Below, piece after piece: positions 1 through 12,681 of a DNA stretch of 64,000 nt; position 1 is the first letter of the stretch; each line of letters opens with the position of its first letter. Made by a program: the position numbers and the translations under genes. This DNA comes from Paralichthys olivaceus (lineage: Eukaryota; Chordata; Actinopteri; Pleuronectiformes; Paralichthyidae). The notes below the pieces were generated by a model. The model saw only the letters and a list, made by a program, of their open reading frames with translations. It was not told the origin of the DNA and ran no database searches. Location of the stretch: the NCBI RefSeq assembly GCF_024713975.1, contig NC_091094.1, positions 8,293,001-8,357,000 of the forward strand. The letters are read 5' to 3'.

Positions 1-12
1 TTCATTTCCCAG

Positions 13-2970
13 GAATGTGACCAGGTTCATATTGATGACGTGGCTTCAGATGACAACGGACAGGACCTGAGGTAAAGCTCCTGCTGTGTAAAGCTCTGCT
101 GAGCGACTCTGACGGTTCTACTGTGGCTTGTGAACCAGACTTGCCCTCTAGGCTTTAGTGCGCAGGAGGGAAAAAAAACAGAGAGATGAGATGAGGAGTG
201 TGTGTGTCTGTGTGTGTTCATGCATGCAAGCATGTGCATGTCTTTTATTTCCCCAACATCCACAGCCATATAATATGTCGCAGGATTATCCAACGCTTTC
301 ATTTCTCATCAGAATATCTGTTTATAATTCCCACTGTCTCGCTATGTCCAGACATTTTATTGCGTTAAACTTGTTGAAGCACTTTTAGGAGTGATCTGAG
401 AAAGTGCCAGACTTTGCCAAAGCACTTTTCTCAAGTTTATTTTACTGAACTTGGCCTTTTTCATCTCAAAGTTTTTTTTTTATTTACCCACGCTGGATGT
501 ATATACTTCATGATTTCTTACTGACAAAGCTTCATTCATTGCTACATTCAATTTTAAAGCATTTCTTGTCCCTGACATTTTTTGCGGTTGCACTGGCACG
601 CCTCCCCAAATTTGATGAATGGTTTAACCACCGCCTTCTTGTTCATAGCCTGAATAGTTTGAATCAATTCCTAGAGCATGAAAATTTATGTAGTTGTACC
701 ACTTCTGGGAGTGCGGCCTTTAAAACACTGACGATAGCACCATTATAAGATGCTCAGGAAAAATACAGAGTGTGTTTTTTCTTTATGATCTACATCCTGG
801 CTGTTTCCTGCATTGTGATCCTGCAGCACTTACAACTTCGGGTCGGACGGCTTCCAGAGCCCAGCGGGGGCCGGCTCTCTGTGCCTGGGGTCAGGGGTCC
901 ACGGAGGGGTGGACTGGATGAGGAAGCTGGCTTTCCGATACCGCAGAGTCAAGGAGATCTACAACACATACAAGAATAATGTTGGTGGTAAGCTGACGTT
1001 TTATTTATACAAAAGTTTAAAGGAATTGCTGTTGTATTGTTGATATGTAAAGAAGTTTAGACTATGTCAACTTCTCTGATGGCTCACGTGGGTTAAAAAA
1101 GACCAGATAATACACCAGAACAGACAAAACTGAAAAAGTGCAGATTCAAACCAAAGTTCTGTGACTGGGATTCACTAGTATTTGATGCATAACGAAGGCC
1201 TTCTTGACAGAAGTGCATTTTTTTACTCTATTTCACTAACAAAGCCATCGCTGAAGATCAGAACACAGCGAGGATATAACGATAATCACCTGCCCTCTCC
1301 AAAAATGAAAAAAATATTTATTTACTCATGTATGACCTATTAAACAAACTGAATCACGATGTGGTGAAGAAACGCTGAGAAGAACCAGACATGTTTGTTT
1401 GTCAACCAGGATGATGAGTCAGCTGTTGTTCAGTATGAACCGACTCTGCTGATTACATCTGGCTGCTCTAACTCTGCTGGAAACCATGTGTCTGAGGTTT
1501 TGGCTGCAGGGTTTAGTGTAAGACTTGTCCGTCCAGGGACTGCAGAAAGTCCCACTGTCTCAGAGAACAAGACGTTTTATGTGCTGGAGCTGTGAGGGCG
1601 GGGGGGGGGGGTTCGGATCATCCCTGACGGTCAGACTTGTGTCTCTCAGGTTTGCTGGGCAGCCCCAAGCGAGAGGAGTGGCTCCAGCTGAGGAGAGAGA
1701 TGGAGGTCCTGACTGACCTGTGGCTGACTCAGGCACTTAAAGCTCTGGCGCTCATCAACTCCAGGTCAGTTTATGCTGTGATATAGTGATTTACATTTGA
1801 TTTATAGCTCCATTTTATATCTATAGCCATTCATATCTGTATATCCTTTAAGAGTCGAATAAATCTGAGTAGCTGCATGTTTTATTTTAGATTTCTGATT
1901 AGAAAAGCCTGACCAGGGACAGGGAGCGCAAATTAGCCTCAGCCAGAAGTACAACATGTCACTGTCGAATAAGCGAATGTAAAATAATATAAAATATTGT
2001 CGCTGTTTAATGTGAAGGTAATTTGAACAACTTAATGATGTCGGGTCATTTAATCGAAACTGCATCATATTTTAGAAGCAAGCTAGACGATAGTTGTCAG
2101 GTAAATATAGCGCAGTTAAAAATTAAAATTTAATTTCTCCCACTTAAACACAGCGAAATAAGTGAAAGCACAGTACACAAACATCAGAACATTAAAGTAC
2201 AGTGTAAAGCTTGAATAAATGCACAAACTTTACACCACTGCTCTTAAACGTAACCCTATTATTAATGTGTCTGTTTCAGGCCGAACTGTGTGAACGTGTT
2301 GGTGACGACCACCCAGCTCATCCCAGCTCTGTCCAAGGTGCTGCTGTACGGACTGGGCTCAGCTTTCCCCATAGAGAACATATACAGTGCCACCAAAACA
2401 GGTGAGAGAACAATCCAGGTGATAAAGAATACAGGCCTCAACCTCCATTCAGCTGTTTCATTTAACACATCAACCTCTGCTCTTCCCTCGTGTCGAAGGC
2501 AAAGAGAGCTGCTTCGAGCGCATCTCTCAGAGATTTGGTCGGAGAGCAGTGTACGTGGTGATCGGAGATGGAGCCGAAGAGGAGGCTGTCGCCAAGAAGG
2601 TACAACTCCCTTTTATATATATTTTTTTGTGTTACTGCCTAAAAATGAGCCACAACTCATCAGTTCACTTTGAAAGAAGATTTCTGTCGTTTTTGTGTCT
2701 GAGTTGTGAGATGAGATGTTAAAATCTTTTTCTAGACTTTACGACATATTATCCATGTATACTTTGTCACAAACTACTCCAGACCACAGTCTGTGTTTCA
2801 CATCAGCACAGCATCTGGAGGATTACTGAAAGTATAATCTGACCCAATTAAACCTGAACTTAAATTTGATTTCATTTTGGTTTTCTCAGAAGAACATGCC
2901 GTTCTGGAGAGTGTCCTGTCGGGCCGATCTGGAAGCTCTGAGCCATGCACTGGAGCTGGACTACCTCTAG
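13..2970 (+). CDS. eya2: Eyes absent homolog 2, C-terminal part (Eya domain)
   Basis: Six coding exons are visible: 13-71, 827-987, 1650-1764, 2280-2401, 2499-2599 and 2890-2970 (TAG). All have GT-AG borders and matching phases. Upstream exons lie outside the window, so the gene is partial at its 5' end. The translation covers most of the conserved C-terminal Eya domain, a haloacid-dehalogenase type protein-tyrosine phosphatase and Six-family transcription co-factor. Visible landmarks are [20 protein letters not shown], the TTTQLIP segment (HAD motif II region), VIGDGAEEE (acidic motif IV region) and the C-terminal end [13 protein letters not shown]. The segments INSRPNCVNV, YSATKTG and NMPFWRVSC fit EYA2 better than EYA1/3/4 as I remember them. 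The motif I aspartates would lie upstream of the window. Confidence 0.93.
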
Positions 2971-3935
2971 AGGGCGCCATTTATCACACTCCACCCTTTC
3001 TAATCCGAATCATGAAATGCTACCTGAGTGCAGCCGGGGGGGTGAACGTGCCCCCAGAGACTGATTCAGAGTCAGTATATGCTATCTGGAGTGAGCACCC
3101 AGACAGACAGTTTCACAGCCAGAGGAGCTGTGAGGATTTTGAAGCGAGGCTGCAGTTTATTCCTGACACAAAATCATGAAGCCAAATGAACTGGACCAAA
3201 AGACAAGTGTAAAAAAAAAAGAAAAAAAAAAAAGGGACCAAAGCGTCATAACCAACCCCAGGAAAAGTTTTTTTTATAATTCAGTTCATCTCAAGTTTAT
3301 GGCAACAAAGAATGCACTGAAAACTAACTCTTACATCCTTTTTAATGAAAACACAGTGAGTGTCTGCACGGATGAAAACTTCAGAATGGAGTTCGACTGT
3401 TTGTATGTTTTTATATTTGTTGTGACTCAGCCAACACTATTTTTAAGTCGTGGGACAGATTTTACATTCACTATTATTTTAGAGTTTTTTTATTCATGTC
3501 AGGTAGATAAACATCAAATAACATTCTCCTCATAGTTAGAGGCTATTGAAAATGGTCTGTGTTTAATCATTAAAATGTGAGCTATTTATTATTGGTTCAA
3601 TTGGTTAATATCGTTTGGGAGCTTTACATGAAAAACTATCCCCTTCAAAAACCAAAACACTGCTCTTGTAAAAATGTTTTGCCGTTGTCTTGAAGATGCT
3701 GTATCATAGGCTCGAATCCTTCCTTTTCTGGGTTGTACATGTTTTCATGTTGTATTTCCTCTTTTGCATCTTTGTTTAATTTCTCAATAACCTGTTTGTA
3801 ATATAGATGAACTGGTATGGTTGTGCATGTGCCGATTACACTGCCTGTCAGCTTAGCTATTATCTGTATATAAAGCTTTATTGTCGATTTGTTTTGACAG
3901 AGTGAAAAATAGATTAATAAAGATAAATTAATTGT
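2971..3935 (+). other. eya2: eya2 3' UTR
   Basis: A non-coding A+T-rich stretch follows the eya2 stop codon. A canonical AATAAA at 3916-3921 is the best poly(A) signal and would give a 3'UTR of about 0.95 kb. The convergent transglutaminase gene has a possible minus-strand AATAAA (plus-strand TTTATT) near 3960. The two transcript ends may therefore lie within tens of bases of each other. The UTR length is inferred from the signals only. Confidence 0.5.
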
Positions 3936-4514
3936 ATTGTGGGGGAACGGCAAGTTGAGTTTTATTTGAATTCACTCAATATAAAGAAAAATAAAACATA
4001 CGACAAATAAATGAGTCAAAGGATTTAAGAAACATTTCGGGCAGTGACCCTAAATGAACTTTTTTCTTTTTTGAGTAAAAGTCTCCCTCTTCAGGGCATA
4101 AAAAGAACTACAATAACAGAAATCAGCATTGATAGATATTCTCTCTGCACCAAACATTTGACACACAGTGTATTTAAACACATTCATTTTTATCTTATTT
4201 TTTTTAAAAAGCACAATATTGCATTTAAAGTCATGTGTTGCAGATTTTTAAAATTCAAGTAAAGCTGTGGATTTCCAAGTAGCAGGGTCGATTGTCATGG
4301 CTCAAACATTAATAAATAAATATAAATAACATTTCCATTATATACACAGCAACAGGAAATAAGGATGGCAGCAAGATGAAGCACCAGGAATCTGAATCTT
4401 GACATGTCGGCTTCAGCTGGGAAATTTGTTTGTTACAAACTAGATAAGATGTTTCTGAGGCACAAAACTGTGACGTCACATGAGTGAACATTGTGCCCAA
4501 ACAAAAAAACGGAC

Positions 4515-7500
4515 CTAAACTCTGTTGACAAAGACCATCTTGAAGCCTCTGATGGTGGAGTTGACGTTGGTCAGAGACAGGCTCGCCTGCAGCATCTTTG
4601 TTCCCACCATGCCGGGGGTGAAAGTGATGCATTGCTCCACTTTCCCTCTTGGACGCAACGGCAGCATTCTGTAGGGAGAAACAGAAGATGAAACATTTAC
4701 TGTTTAAGTAATTTGAACTGCCCACACTGGCTCCTACGTTCTCTGATTTGTTTTCACCTGGTTGGACTTGACTTCATTCAACCAGTTTAAACAGTGACAG
4801 CCAAGTTCATTTTCACATCATTTAACTTCACACACACAAACTGAAGCTAACTGTCAGATTATATTTTCATAGCTCAGCAAACAGCCGTAAATACCAGGTC
4901 AGTGCCTGCAAATAATTATAGGCCTGGATTTGCATACAGCAGTGAGAACCCTTTTAGCCATGCCTTCACGAACAGCAAACAAGAACACAAGCAGTGAAAC
5001 ACAACACGCCCACATTCCATCAACAAGGACACCTTGTACAACAATGTTCTGTACAGTGACACTCCTTTATTTGACTTATTCATTGTTTTGGAGCCACTTG
5101 TGATGTAGCTCTACAATAGAACACATTCAACACACACAAACGAGTTTGCATCATTCTTACCTGAAATGAATCTTGCCCTGGATGAGTCCAGCCCCCGCAA
5201 CGGTGAGTACTCCGCTCACCATGTGAGAAAACGGGTTAGTGAAGGTCACCACAGCAGTCTGCTCCTTGTTCGGCACAACGGAGTCTTCATCTGTGATCTG
5301 AGGGACACAAATGTTTCAGTGGAGCTTGAGTATTCTCTTCAATTACCCCTTAAATCACTTTAAATGGGTTTCTTAGACCAACATCTTTCCAGTTTGCTGC
5401 TGCACCATCACATAAGTAAAGTACATGTTCTTGATGCATTTTGAATAAACGTTATCTTTCATTAATTCATTATATAAATCATAAATCATGTGTATTTGAT
5501 CAATTATTTGCTGTGTTGCATGCAGAGAAATTAACTGTCCAATAATCCCTGAACAGAAGTGTATTTTAACATCTTAATTACTGGTGAGCAGAATCCTAAT
5601 CTCCTCAAAGTACCTGTATGTTGAGTTGTGGGCTGGCGATGTTGAACTCCTCTGAGGCCAGAACCCGCTCGTGACTGTCCTTGTCCTCCAGGACCACTGC
5701 CAGGTTGATGAGGTTGTCCCCCACTACGTCCTCGTACTGGGCCGGGAGGATCTGCTGCGTCAGCGTCTTGACTGCAAAGAAAGATGAGAGGATGAGTGTG
5801 TGTGGAACTCTAACTTGCAAACTGTTCATATTATCAACTTCATACTCAGCACGTCTAAGCAAAAGAACGCCCAAGAAAGTTAGTGCAGAGTTTGAACATG
5901 TCTCCTTTCTGCAGATAAACCTGGTAGGATGAACGCAAGGTTTTCTAACTTCACTGTTTATAAAAAGCTCTGCACTCAACGTCCAGAACATAACAATAAA
6001 AAAGTGAGATTGTGTAGTAAAACTGCTTGAGGAGGATTCACTCATGACAAGGAATAATTCTGCAGTAGCTCCGGAGCATTAACACAGGACAAGACAACAG
6101 CCCATTCCAAACGGGCAGGTTTAGAACAGGCACTGCACCAGTCCAATCAATTTTATAATAAATAATGCTTCAGAATTGATCATCTGAGTTTATAGATGAG
6201 TGAATAGTAAATCTACCTTCCATGGGTGCCAGCGTTATGATGCCCTGCATTTCCCAGAAGGTGTCCGAGGGGCTGTGGTTGTATTCTTTGGCCTGAGCGT
6301 TGAGATGCAACTTCATAGTCTTGGCAACTTTCTGTTTGTTTATGACTTTCACAGTGAAGCCGATCGGCTCTCCGGCAACCGGAGCTTTGTCCAGGTTCAG
6401 GAAGACGAACACTCCTTTGGACGAGCCTGTGGAATAAATGTGAAGAAATCCAGAAGGTGAGCGGACGAGTGTTTTAACAACTTCTAACTCTGACATATAA
6501 ACGAATTGAAAATGTCAACGTACCTCTCCTCAACGTTGAGTCGTCTGACATCGCAGAGCTTCTGGATGTGAGTGTAGAAGTCGGGCCTGTTTCGTAAAAA
6601 TAAAACAGATAAAGTGAGCAGAGTGGAAATTATTGCTGAGAGTGAAGATGAGGTCACAAGTGTCTGGATCATACTTTTGATGTATTTGTAGTCTCCTGTG
6701 ATTTTCTGGAGTCTGGGGAACCCAACAGCTTTGGTGCAGATGAGGGATCCCACTCTCTCTGTGTCTTTGTTGCGGCTCAGCACCCGGCCCTTGCTCATTA
6801 TGACCGTGTGGACGTCGGCGTTCACCTCAGCGTAGACGAAGGGGATGTCGTAAAGCAGGTCTATACGCCGATCCTTGATTGCTTTGACTGGAGACGGGCC
6901 GCAGCAGAACACTCCTGGGGCGAAGGGAGAAACGGGGAAAACAAGAAGGTTGAGGCAATGTTTATGAGGAGGTCAGCGGTGGTTTCATGCAACACGATCA
7001 AGAATGTTTCTCACACACCTCCACTCCTTTGCTGAGGGGTCGGGTCCAGAACCTGCCAACCGTCCATTTCACCTCCAATGTCCCGACGAGTCATCCAGCA
7101 CTCCACCCAGACGTGGAAGTTCCTGTCAATAAAGAAAAAAAGAGGATTTCACTGAGCATGACTTACTATTGTTATTATTGTTTTTATTCCATTTTTACAT
7201 TATTATTTTTACGGACCATATGCTGTCTTTGCTGTGTTCCAGCTTCTCCCCCTTCTCGCTGTAGTACTCCTCGATCACCAGGTTGTCGTTGGTGTCGTGA
7301 GCCGAGTTGAAGTTTGTGACGACGCGACAAGGAATGCCAAGAACTCTCATGACTGAAAGACGTAATCAGAACACGGACACAGACGTTTACATACTGATGA
7401 CGGTGTCTGACAATGCACAATGGAAAAACATGAACCAGCAAGACGACAACACTTGACTTGATTTCAAGCCTTCTAATTTCGTGATGATGTAATTACCTGT

Positions 7501-9612
7501 GCACATGACGGCTGCAAACACCCAACACTGTCCGTACTTGACCGGGCTGTAACCGGACTGGGCCCACTGACTCAGGATGTCCCCGCTCCCCGTCCACATG
7601 GAGGGGTTCGCTCCATCTTTGAAGTCACCGGACCAGTTTCCTTTCAGAACACCGCGGTCGTCTTCAGAGTTGATCTGAACATCGGTAGAGAAGAAACATG
7701 TTATTTCCTGTCCGTGCATTTCAGCTCCCAAAGGTCACGAAGCAAGTCTGGGCGCCTCACATGCTCTGACATTGTTCAGATTGAAATGTTTAATCACAGC
7801 TCTGACTGATTGTTGCTGTAATTACAACATCTCTGAATAGGACATCTAATTTTCTAGAATTTTGCTGGAGGTGTGTTCGTCTTATTGAAACTTGCAGAAC
7901 ACTGTGCTCAGGTCATCACTTGTTTTAATGACCAGCAGAGATTTCTCATGTTGTCACGCAAAGTAAATACAAACGCTGATCAAGCAGAGCAGGAGGTTTT
8001 TTTCTATCCTGAGGTTTATAAGTTCAGGTGTGTTTCACTCACCATGGCAGACACCACCCGGCTGATGTAGACAGGGTTCTTTCTGTTCAGATAGTCCAGT
8101 CTCCTGCTTTTCTGGTGCTGGGGACTGACTTGCAGCAGATTCAGACATGTCTCCAGAACACCAGGCTCGTACTTTACAGGCAGGAAGACAGAAATGATTG
8201 GATTAAATTAACTTTAAAGACATTTGACATACTCAAAGAAATATTGTGTCATGCACATTATGTCCCTTGCTGGAAACAGGCTTACAAGACATTATTATTT
8301 AGAGGAATAAAAACCACAAAGTCAAGATTTGTGATTTCATTTATTTCTACTAAAATATCTATAATTTAAATCCCTCAATAATTAATCATTTGTAATTCAT
8401 TAATACAGAGCTGGATTATCTTCCTTAAAGAATCTTAGGGGTTAAGAAAATAAAAACTGTTCAAAAGATGATGATTTCATACCTGATCAAATGACCACGG
8501 TCTCGACACAATGTTCATAGTTGTCCCCATAAACAGCAGCCCAGAGTCATTCTGGACATATTCCTCTTTCTGGTCCTCAAAGGGAATGTGCACTGAGTCT
8601 TCTGCAGGAAATAAACAAGATGTTCAGCTCATCGTCGTGCTTTCATATTTTTTATTCTTTTCCTGGGATGAAGCACTAAACATGGTGTGACTCCCACAAA
8701 CAAAATTAATACATAATTCAATGTGTTGAAGGAATTAATTCATTCAGCTGCAAAAACTAAATCGATCACAGCATTTCTGGTTTTGTAAGATAGATGCTGC
8801 TGCACTAATGAGTCTTTACTACACCCCCATCATTAGTTTAAAATCCATAGGGTTAGGGTTAGGGGTCAAGGGTTAGGGTACTTCAACAACTACGCATTCA
8901 GAATACATTTTCATGTCTTTACTTACTGGGGCACCAGGGATTGCAGAGCAGGATGAATTTGCCATAGGTGCGCGCCTGTTGGCTGCCCTGAGAGAACACA
9001 CACAGCTGGAATCCGTAGTGTCCAACTGAGGCCGAGGCTGGAGAGGAGATGAAGATGGAGGGACTCTGGAGGTCCAGGTTCTCTGGGTCGATGTAAGCTC
9101 CCCAGCGGGAGGAGGAAACCCTCCTGCAGAAAGTGATCGGCATTATCACATACAGGCGGCCTGAGAGAAAAAAAGAGAGGAAGACGGTTGAGCAAAGGGA
9201 TTTAATGAGCTCAGACACCTACAGAGCCATAATCCAATCTGAATTGAATTTAAATCTAGCCTACCCAGCATGATTTTGACCCTCAGAGAGTCAGTCTTGG
9301 GGTTGAAGGGTCGGCCCTCCAGCTGCAGACTGATTCTGAACGGGGCTCCTCTTCGCACCACCAGGGACTTGGCGCTGCTGAAGCCATCTGTCCTGTGTCT
9401 CTCCAGGTTTTCAGATTTTTCCATGTCAACATTTTTAATGAAAATGTCTGCAAATCAAGAAAGATGATCGGTGAATTTGTTCCAGAAATATGCATTTACC
9501 TCAAATGGCACACAACTTAAAATGTCTGTCCATCACAGATGATTAGAGTGAATAAAAAAGTTGGATAATAAAACGAGAAAATTGTAAAGAAGAAAAAAAA
9601 CTCACCTTCCAT
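4515..9612 (-). CDS. Transglutaminase (TGM2/TGM5-like), 683 aa
   Basis: Fourteen exons in transcript order: 9612-9606 (ATG GAA G), 9447-9265, 9160-8927, 8601-8483, 8171-8043, 7674-7497, 7352-7217, 7122-7019, 6914-6675, 6586-6524, 6426-6217, 5771-5614, 5297-5161, 4668-4515. They sum to 2052 nt in one frame. The family makes calcium-dependent isopeptide cross-links between glutamine and lysine side chains. The N-terminal beta-sandwich is followed by the catalytic core. Its triad is intact: Cys274 in [13 protein letters not shown], His332 in NFHVWVECW and Asp355 in [10 protein letters not shown]. Two C-terminal beta-barrels complete the protein. No signal peptide is seen, so it is probably cytosolic. 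Core motifs such as [10 protein letters not shown] and the C-terminal [13 protein letters not shown] region resemble TGM5 as much as TGM2, so I leave the paralogue open. Confidence 0.9.
8846..8880 (+). repeat. Short interstitial telomere-like repeat
   Basis: Four imperfect TTAGGG-type units (two, a short spacer, then two more) lie inside an intron of the transglutaminase gene. The tract is too short to be an old chromosome end. It more likely arose by double-strand-break repair or slippage. Confidence 0.7.
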
Positions 9613-9673
9613 TTGCTAGTGTCTCTGTGGAGCAGTGGTTAAGTGTATGTGTCCCTTGAGTTGTCCGTTCACA

Positions 9674-9685
9674 GCTTTATAAACC
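9674..9685 (-). promoter_or_regulatory. TATA box of the transglutaminase gene
   Basis: On the minus strand GTTTATAAAGC lies about 65 bases upstream of the ATG at 9612-9610, with no better candidate nearby. This predicts a start of transcription around 9645-9655 and a short 5'UTR. The position is inferred from the motif and spacing only. Confidence 0.5.
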
Positions 9686-12681
9686 TTTGCCCCACCCCTG
9701 GCATTTGTAACCAAGGCCCTGGAGCAGTGTATTACAAAACAACAGCACAAAATGGTACACCCCTCCTTGAGCGTACGTTCCAGATGTTCAGATTCATGCG
9801 TAAGGTCGATGTCTTTGTGAGTAGTCAGACCCAGTTCGACAGGATTTTTTTTGATCTGTTGTGAAATGTGTGAAAGTGAAGCAGAGGTCTGAGAGTTTCT
9901 ACTTCCAACAGTTTGTGTTATTTATTGATCCATCATTATTTGGAACGTAGGCAAACACTTTCATTTTAGTTTTTAATAATAATTAAATGATCCATTCTTT
10001 TTGAATTGTCTATAAATTGACTTCAAATATTTTACATCTAGTCACTGCTGATTACTTTCTCAGAGTAACGGTCAACCCCCCCTTGTAGATTTCTCTGGAG
10101 CTGCACAGTTTCAGTGTTGTAAGCAGTGACAGAGCTTGAATCATATTACAGTAGAAATATGTCGCACAATGCCTTAAGATCAAAATCAAAAGTAGATTTT
10201 ATTTAAAGGATGTTTAATGTTTGTGTTTTACAAATATTCTGATCCAATATGGATCGAAACCAAACCTAGTAGGGAAAACGTCATCGCTCCTAATTACACT
10301 TTATTGGCAAGAGAATGATAATTGATGAACCACTTGAAAATGCTTTTCATAGAACAGTAATATCTACATGCACAATCTTGTCCGCTGCTCTCTCTCTCTC
10401 TCTACGCACACACACGCACACACACTTATTAATCAGTAGTGGTGTCCTTCAAAGTGTTGCACTAAGACACAGTGACTTCTGCCCCAGAAGAGTGTGTGTA
10501 GGAGTTCCCTTGTTCCCAGTGATTGACTTGCCGCCTCAGTGAGGTCTCTCCTGTGAAACTATGTTCAGGTTCAGTGCAGTCACCTGCTGAAAACGCCTGG
10601 TATTTACTGTATATTGTCTGTGATGGATTTTTGATGAATGAATATTGACTGAGAGTCACGACAGGGGCTGTTCCCTGCTCTATCTACTGTGTTCACATCA
10701 TAGAGTTAAACATAACTTATAATAGGAACTTGAATATATATAATATTTAAAGAAATATTAGACCAACAGTTTTGATAAATACAGTTTAAATTTGCTCTAT
10801 TGATAATTTTAGGATTTTTAGGATCTAGCTGCATGGTTGTATGAGAGATAACGTCCGCAGCTGGTCAGCCCACCACTTAGACTGAGATATCTCAAAAACC
10901 ATCGGGTGGATGTTTTTCAATTTTATGCAGATAATGAAGTCGTATGACTTTGGTGATCACCTGACAATTTTTTATTTGCACCAAATCCAGTCTGAACTAA
11001 TCATTCATCTAGTCTACCCAGTATACCCTCAGAGACTCGGGGTGGAATGGTTGAATGGTTCCTTCCATGTTTTATTCATGTAAAACTACCACAGTAAAAG
11101 TATAAGTTCAATATACCCACTCGCAATCAAAAACATTATACATGAGGGAATCACATACAAAGATTGCATGATCTGCTCTCCCTGGGAGCCTCAGAATGAT
11201 AAACTGTATTTACAGTTTACTGGATGGACGGATTGCATGACCACTGTCATGACTGAACTGGATTATGATTCATTTTCAAAGTAAGTTGCAGTTCAATTAA
11301 TTTACAAGGTTGAATTTGCAAAAGTGATGATAAACCCTTTGAACAGAAGAGTAAACTGAAGACATGTGATCCAACACATTTATTCAGCCCTCATTGAACA
11401 TTGAATGCCACGCCTTCCTCTTTGAAACTAACATTAACATGTATAATAAAGTATCCAGTATTTCTGGTGGAGGTGCAGCAGGGAGGAGCTCCACGTCTGA
11501 ACGAACATTCCTCGGTAAAGAAAGCGAACACACATGTGAGTCATGCGCTAAACTGCAACACTGAGTCGTACTTCAGGCAGTCGTCCGAACAAGCTGCACT
11601 TCTAGTTTTCAGTTTTTATTTAAGTGTGTATAACGCTAAATAATCTAGTTGGGTTTTTTTTCGTCATTTAACCAAATCGGTTGAAAATGATATTGTCAAT
11701 ATTGGCCTTTTGTGTTCCTGTGTAAATGTATGTTTCACAATAAATCACATTAAACATCTTTTACCTTTCATTCTGTAGCAGCTGTATTTACAGATGTAGT
11801 CTACTTGTTAAAAATAAACTCAGACAATCAAACAAACATCTGCAGGAAAAACACTTCGGACACAGACGTGGACACTTAAAGCTGATTTTGCCTGATATCA
11901 TCCACATGTAAATATGCTGGAGTGTTCCAGCTCCACATTCGGTTAAAAACAATCATGAACAATGACACAAGATAATAAATAGGCTGGCGATTCTTAAAAC
12001 CTACAATGATACAAAACAATAATCAACTGATGATTAAAAGAAGGCAACATTCACAATATTAGTAATTACTAGTAATGATACATGAGAATACTATTTATCT
12101 TCTGAACGACTGTCAGAGTCTCTCAGGTCAATACAGAAACATCACGGCACAATTTCAATACTTGCAGGATTGACGAATGTGATGCTTCTGTTCTCACTTA
12201 GAAAAATACACCTCAACTGCAACTGTTTCAAAACACAGCAGCTTGTGTGTGTTGTTGAAAAGCAGAATGAGAAAACACATTACATCATTTATACTGCTAC
12301 TGGCCCAGTGTACTTCAGAGCTGATTTAAAAACACTTCGATATTTAAAGCTCTTAAAGTCGTGGTCCTATCTAATGATTACACTTGTTTTTACCCAGTGA
12401 AAACTTCTAACACCCTCAGGTCCTCAAACCTTTCAAATTTTACCGATTTATTTACAGGTGTATACTTTTAATCTCTTTATTTTCTGGATTGTTTTTATTT
12501 TTAATATTCTACTTTTCCATTTCTGCTTTTTCTCACCTCAATACATATTTTCTTCCACAGTACTTCTCTATTACTGTATTCTTTTAGTATTCTGAATTTC
12601 CTTAGTTCGTAATTTCCTGTATTTATTTATGACACGGTTGTTTTTACTGTTTTATATCAGAAAAAAAAGCTAGTTTCATTT
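9686..12681. other. Gene-free interval between transglutaminase and pxmp4
   Basis: About 3 kb without a supported gene. It holds CT and CA microsatellites (about 10386-10425), a dispersed-repeat fragment at 10860-10990 and, at the right end, the likely pxmp4 3'UTR. Several TTTATT strings (minus-strand AATAAA), such as near 12447, could end that transcript. Open frames here are short and show no conserved motif. Confidence 0.5.
10860..10990 (+). repeat. Dispersed fish repeat fragment
   Basis: The stretch GAGATATCTCAAAAACCAT, followed by text on a gatgg/tttcaa theme and then ACTTTGGTGATCACCTGAC, matches in wording an abundant teleost repeat I know from other loci. Only a fragment is present and its ends are not sharp. 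The family is unnamed here, since I cannot search a repeat library. Confidence 0.45.
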
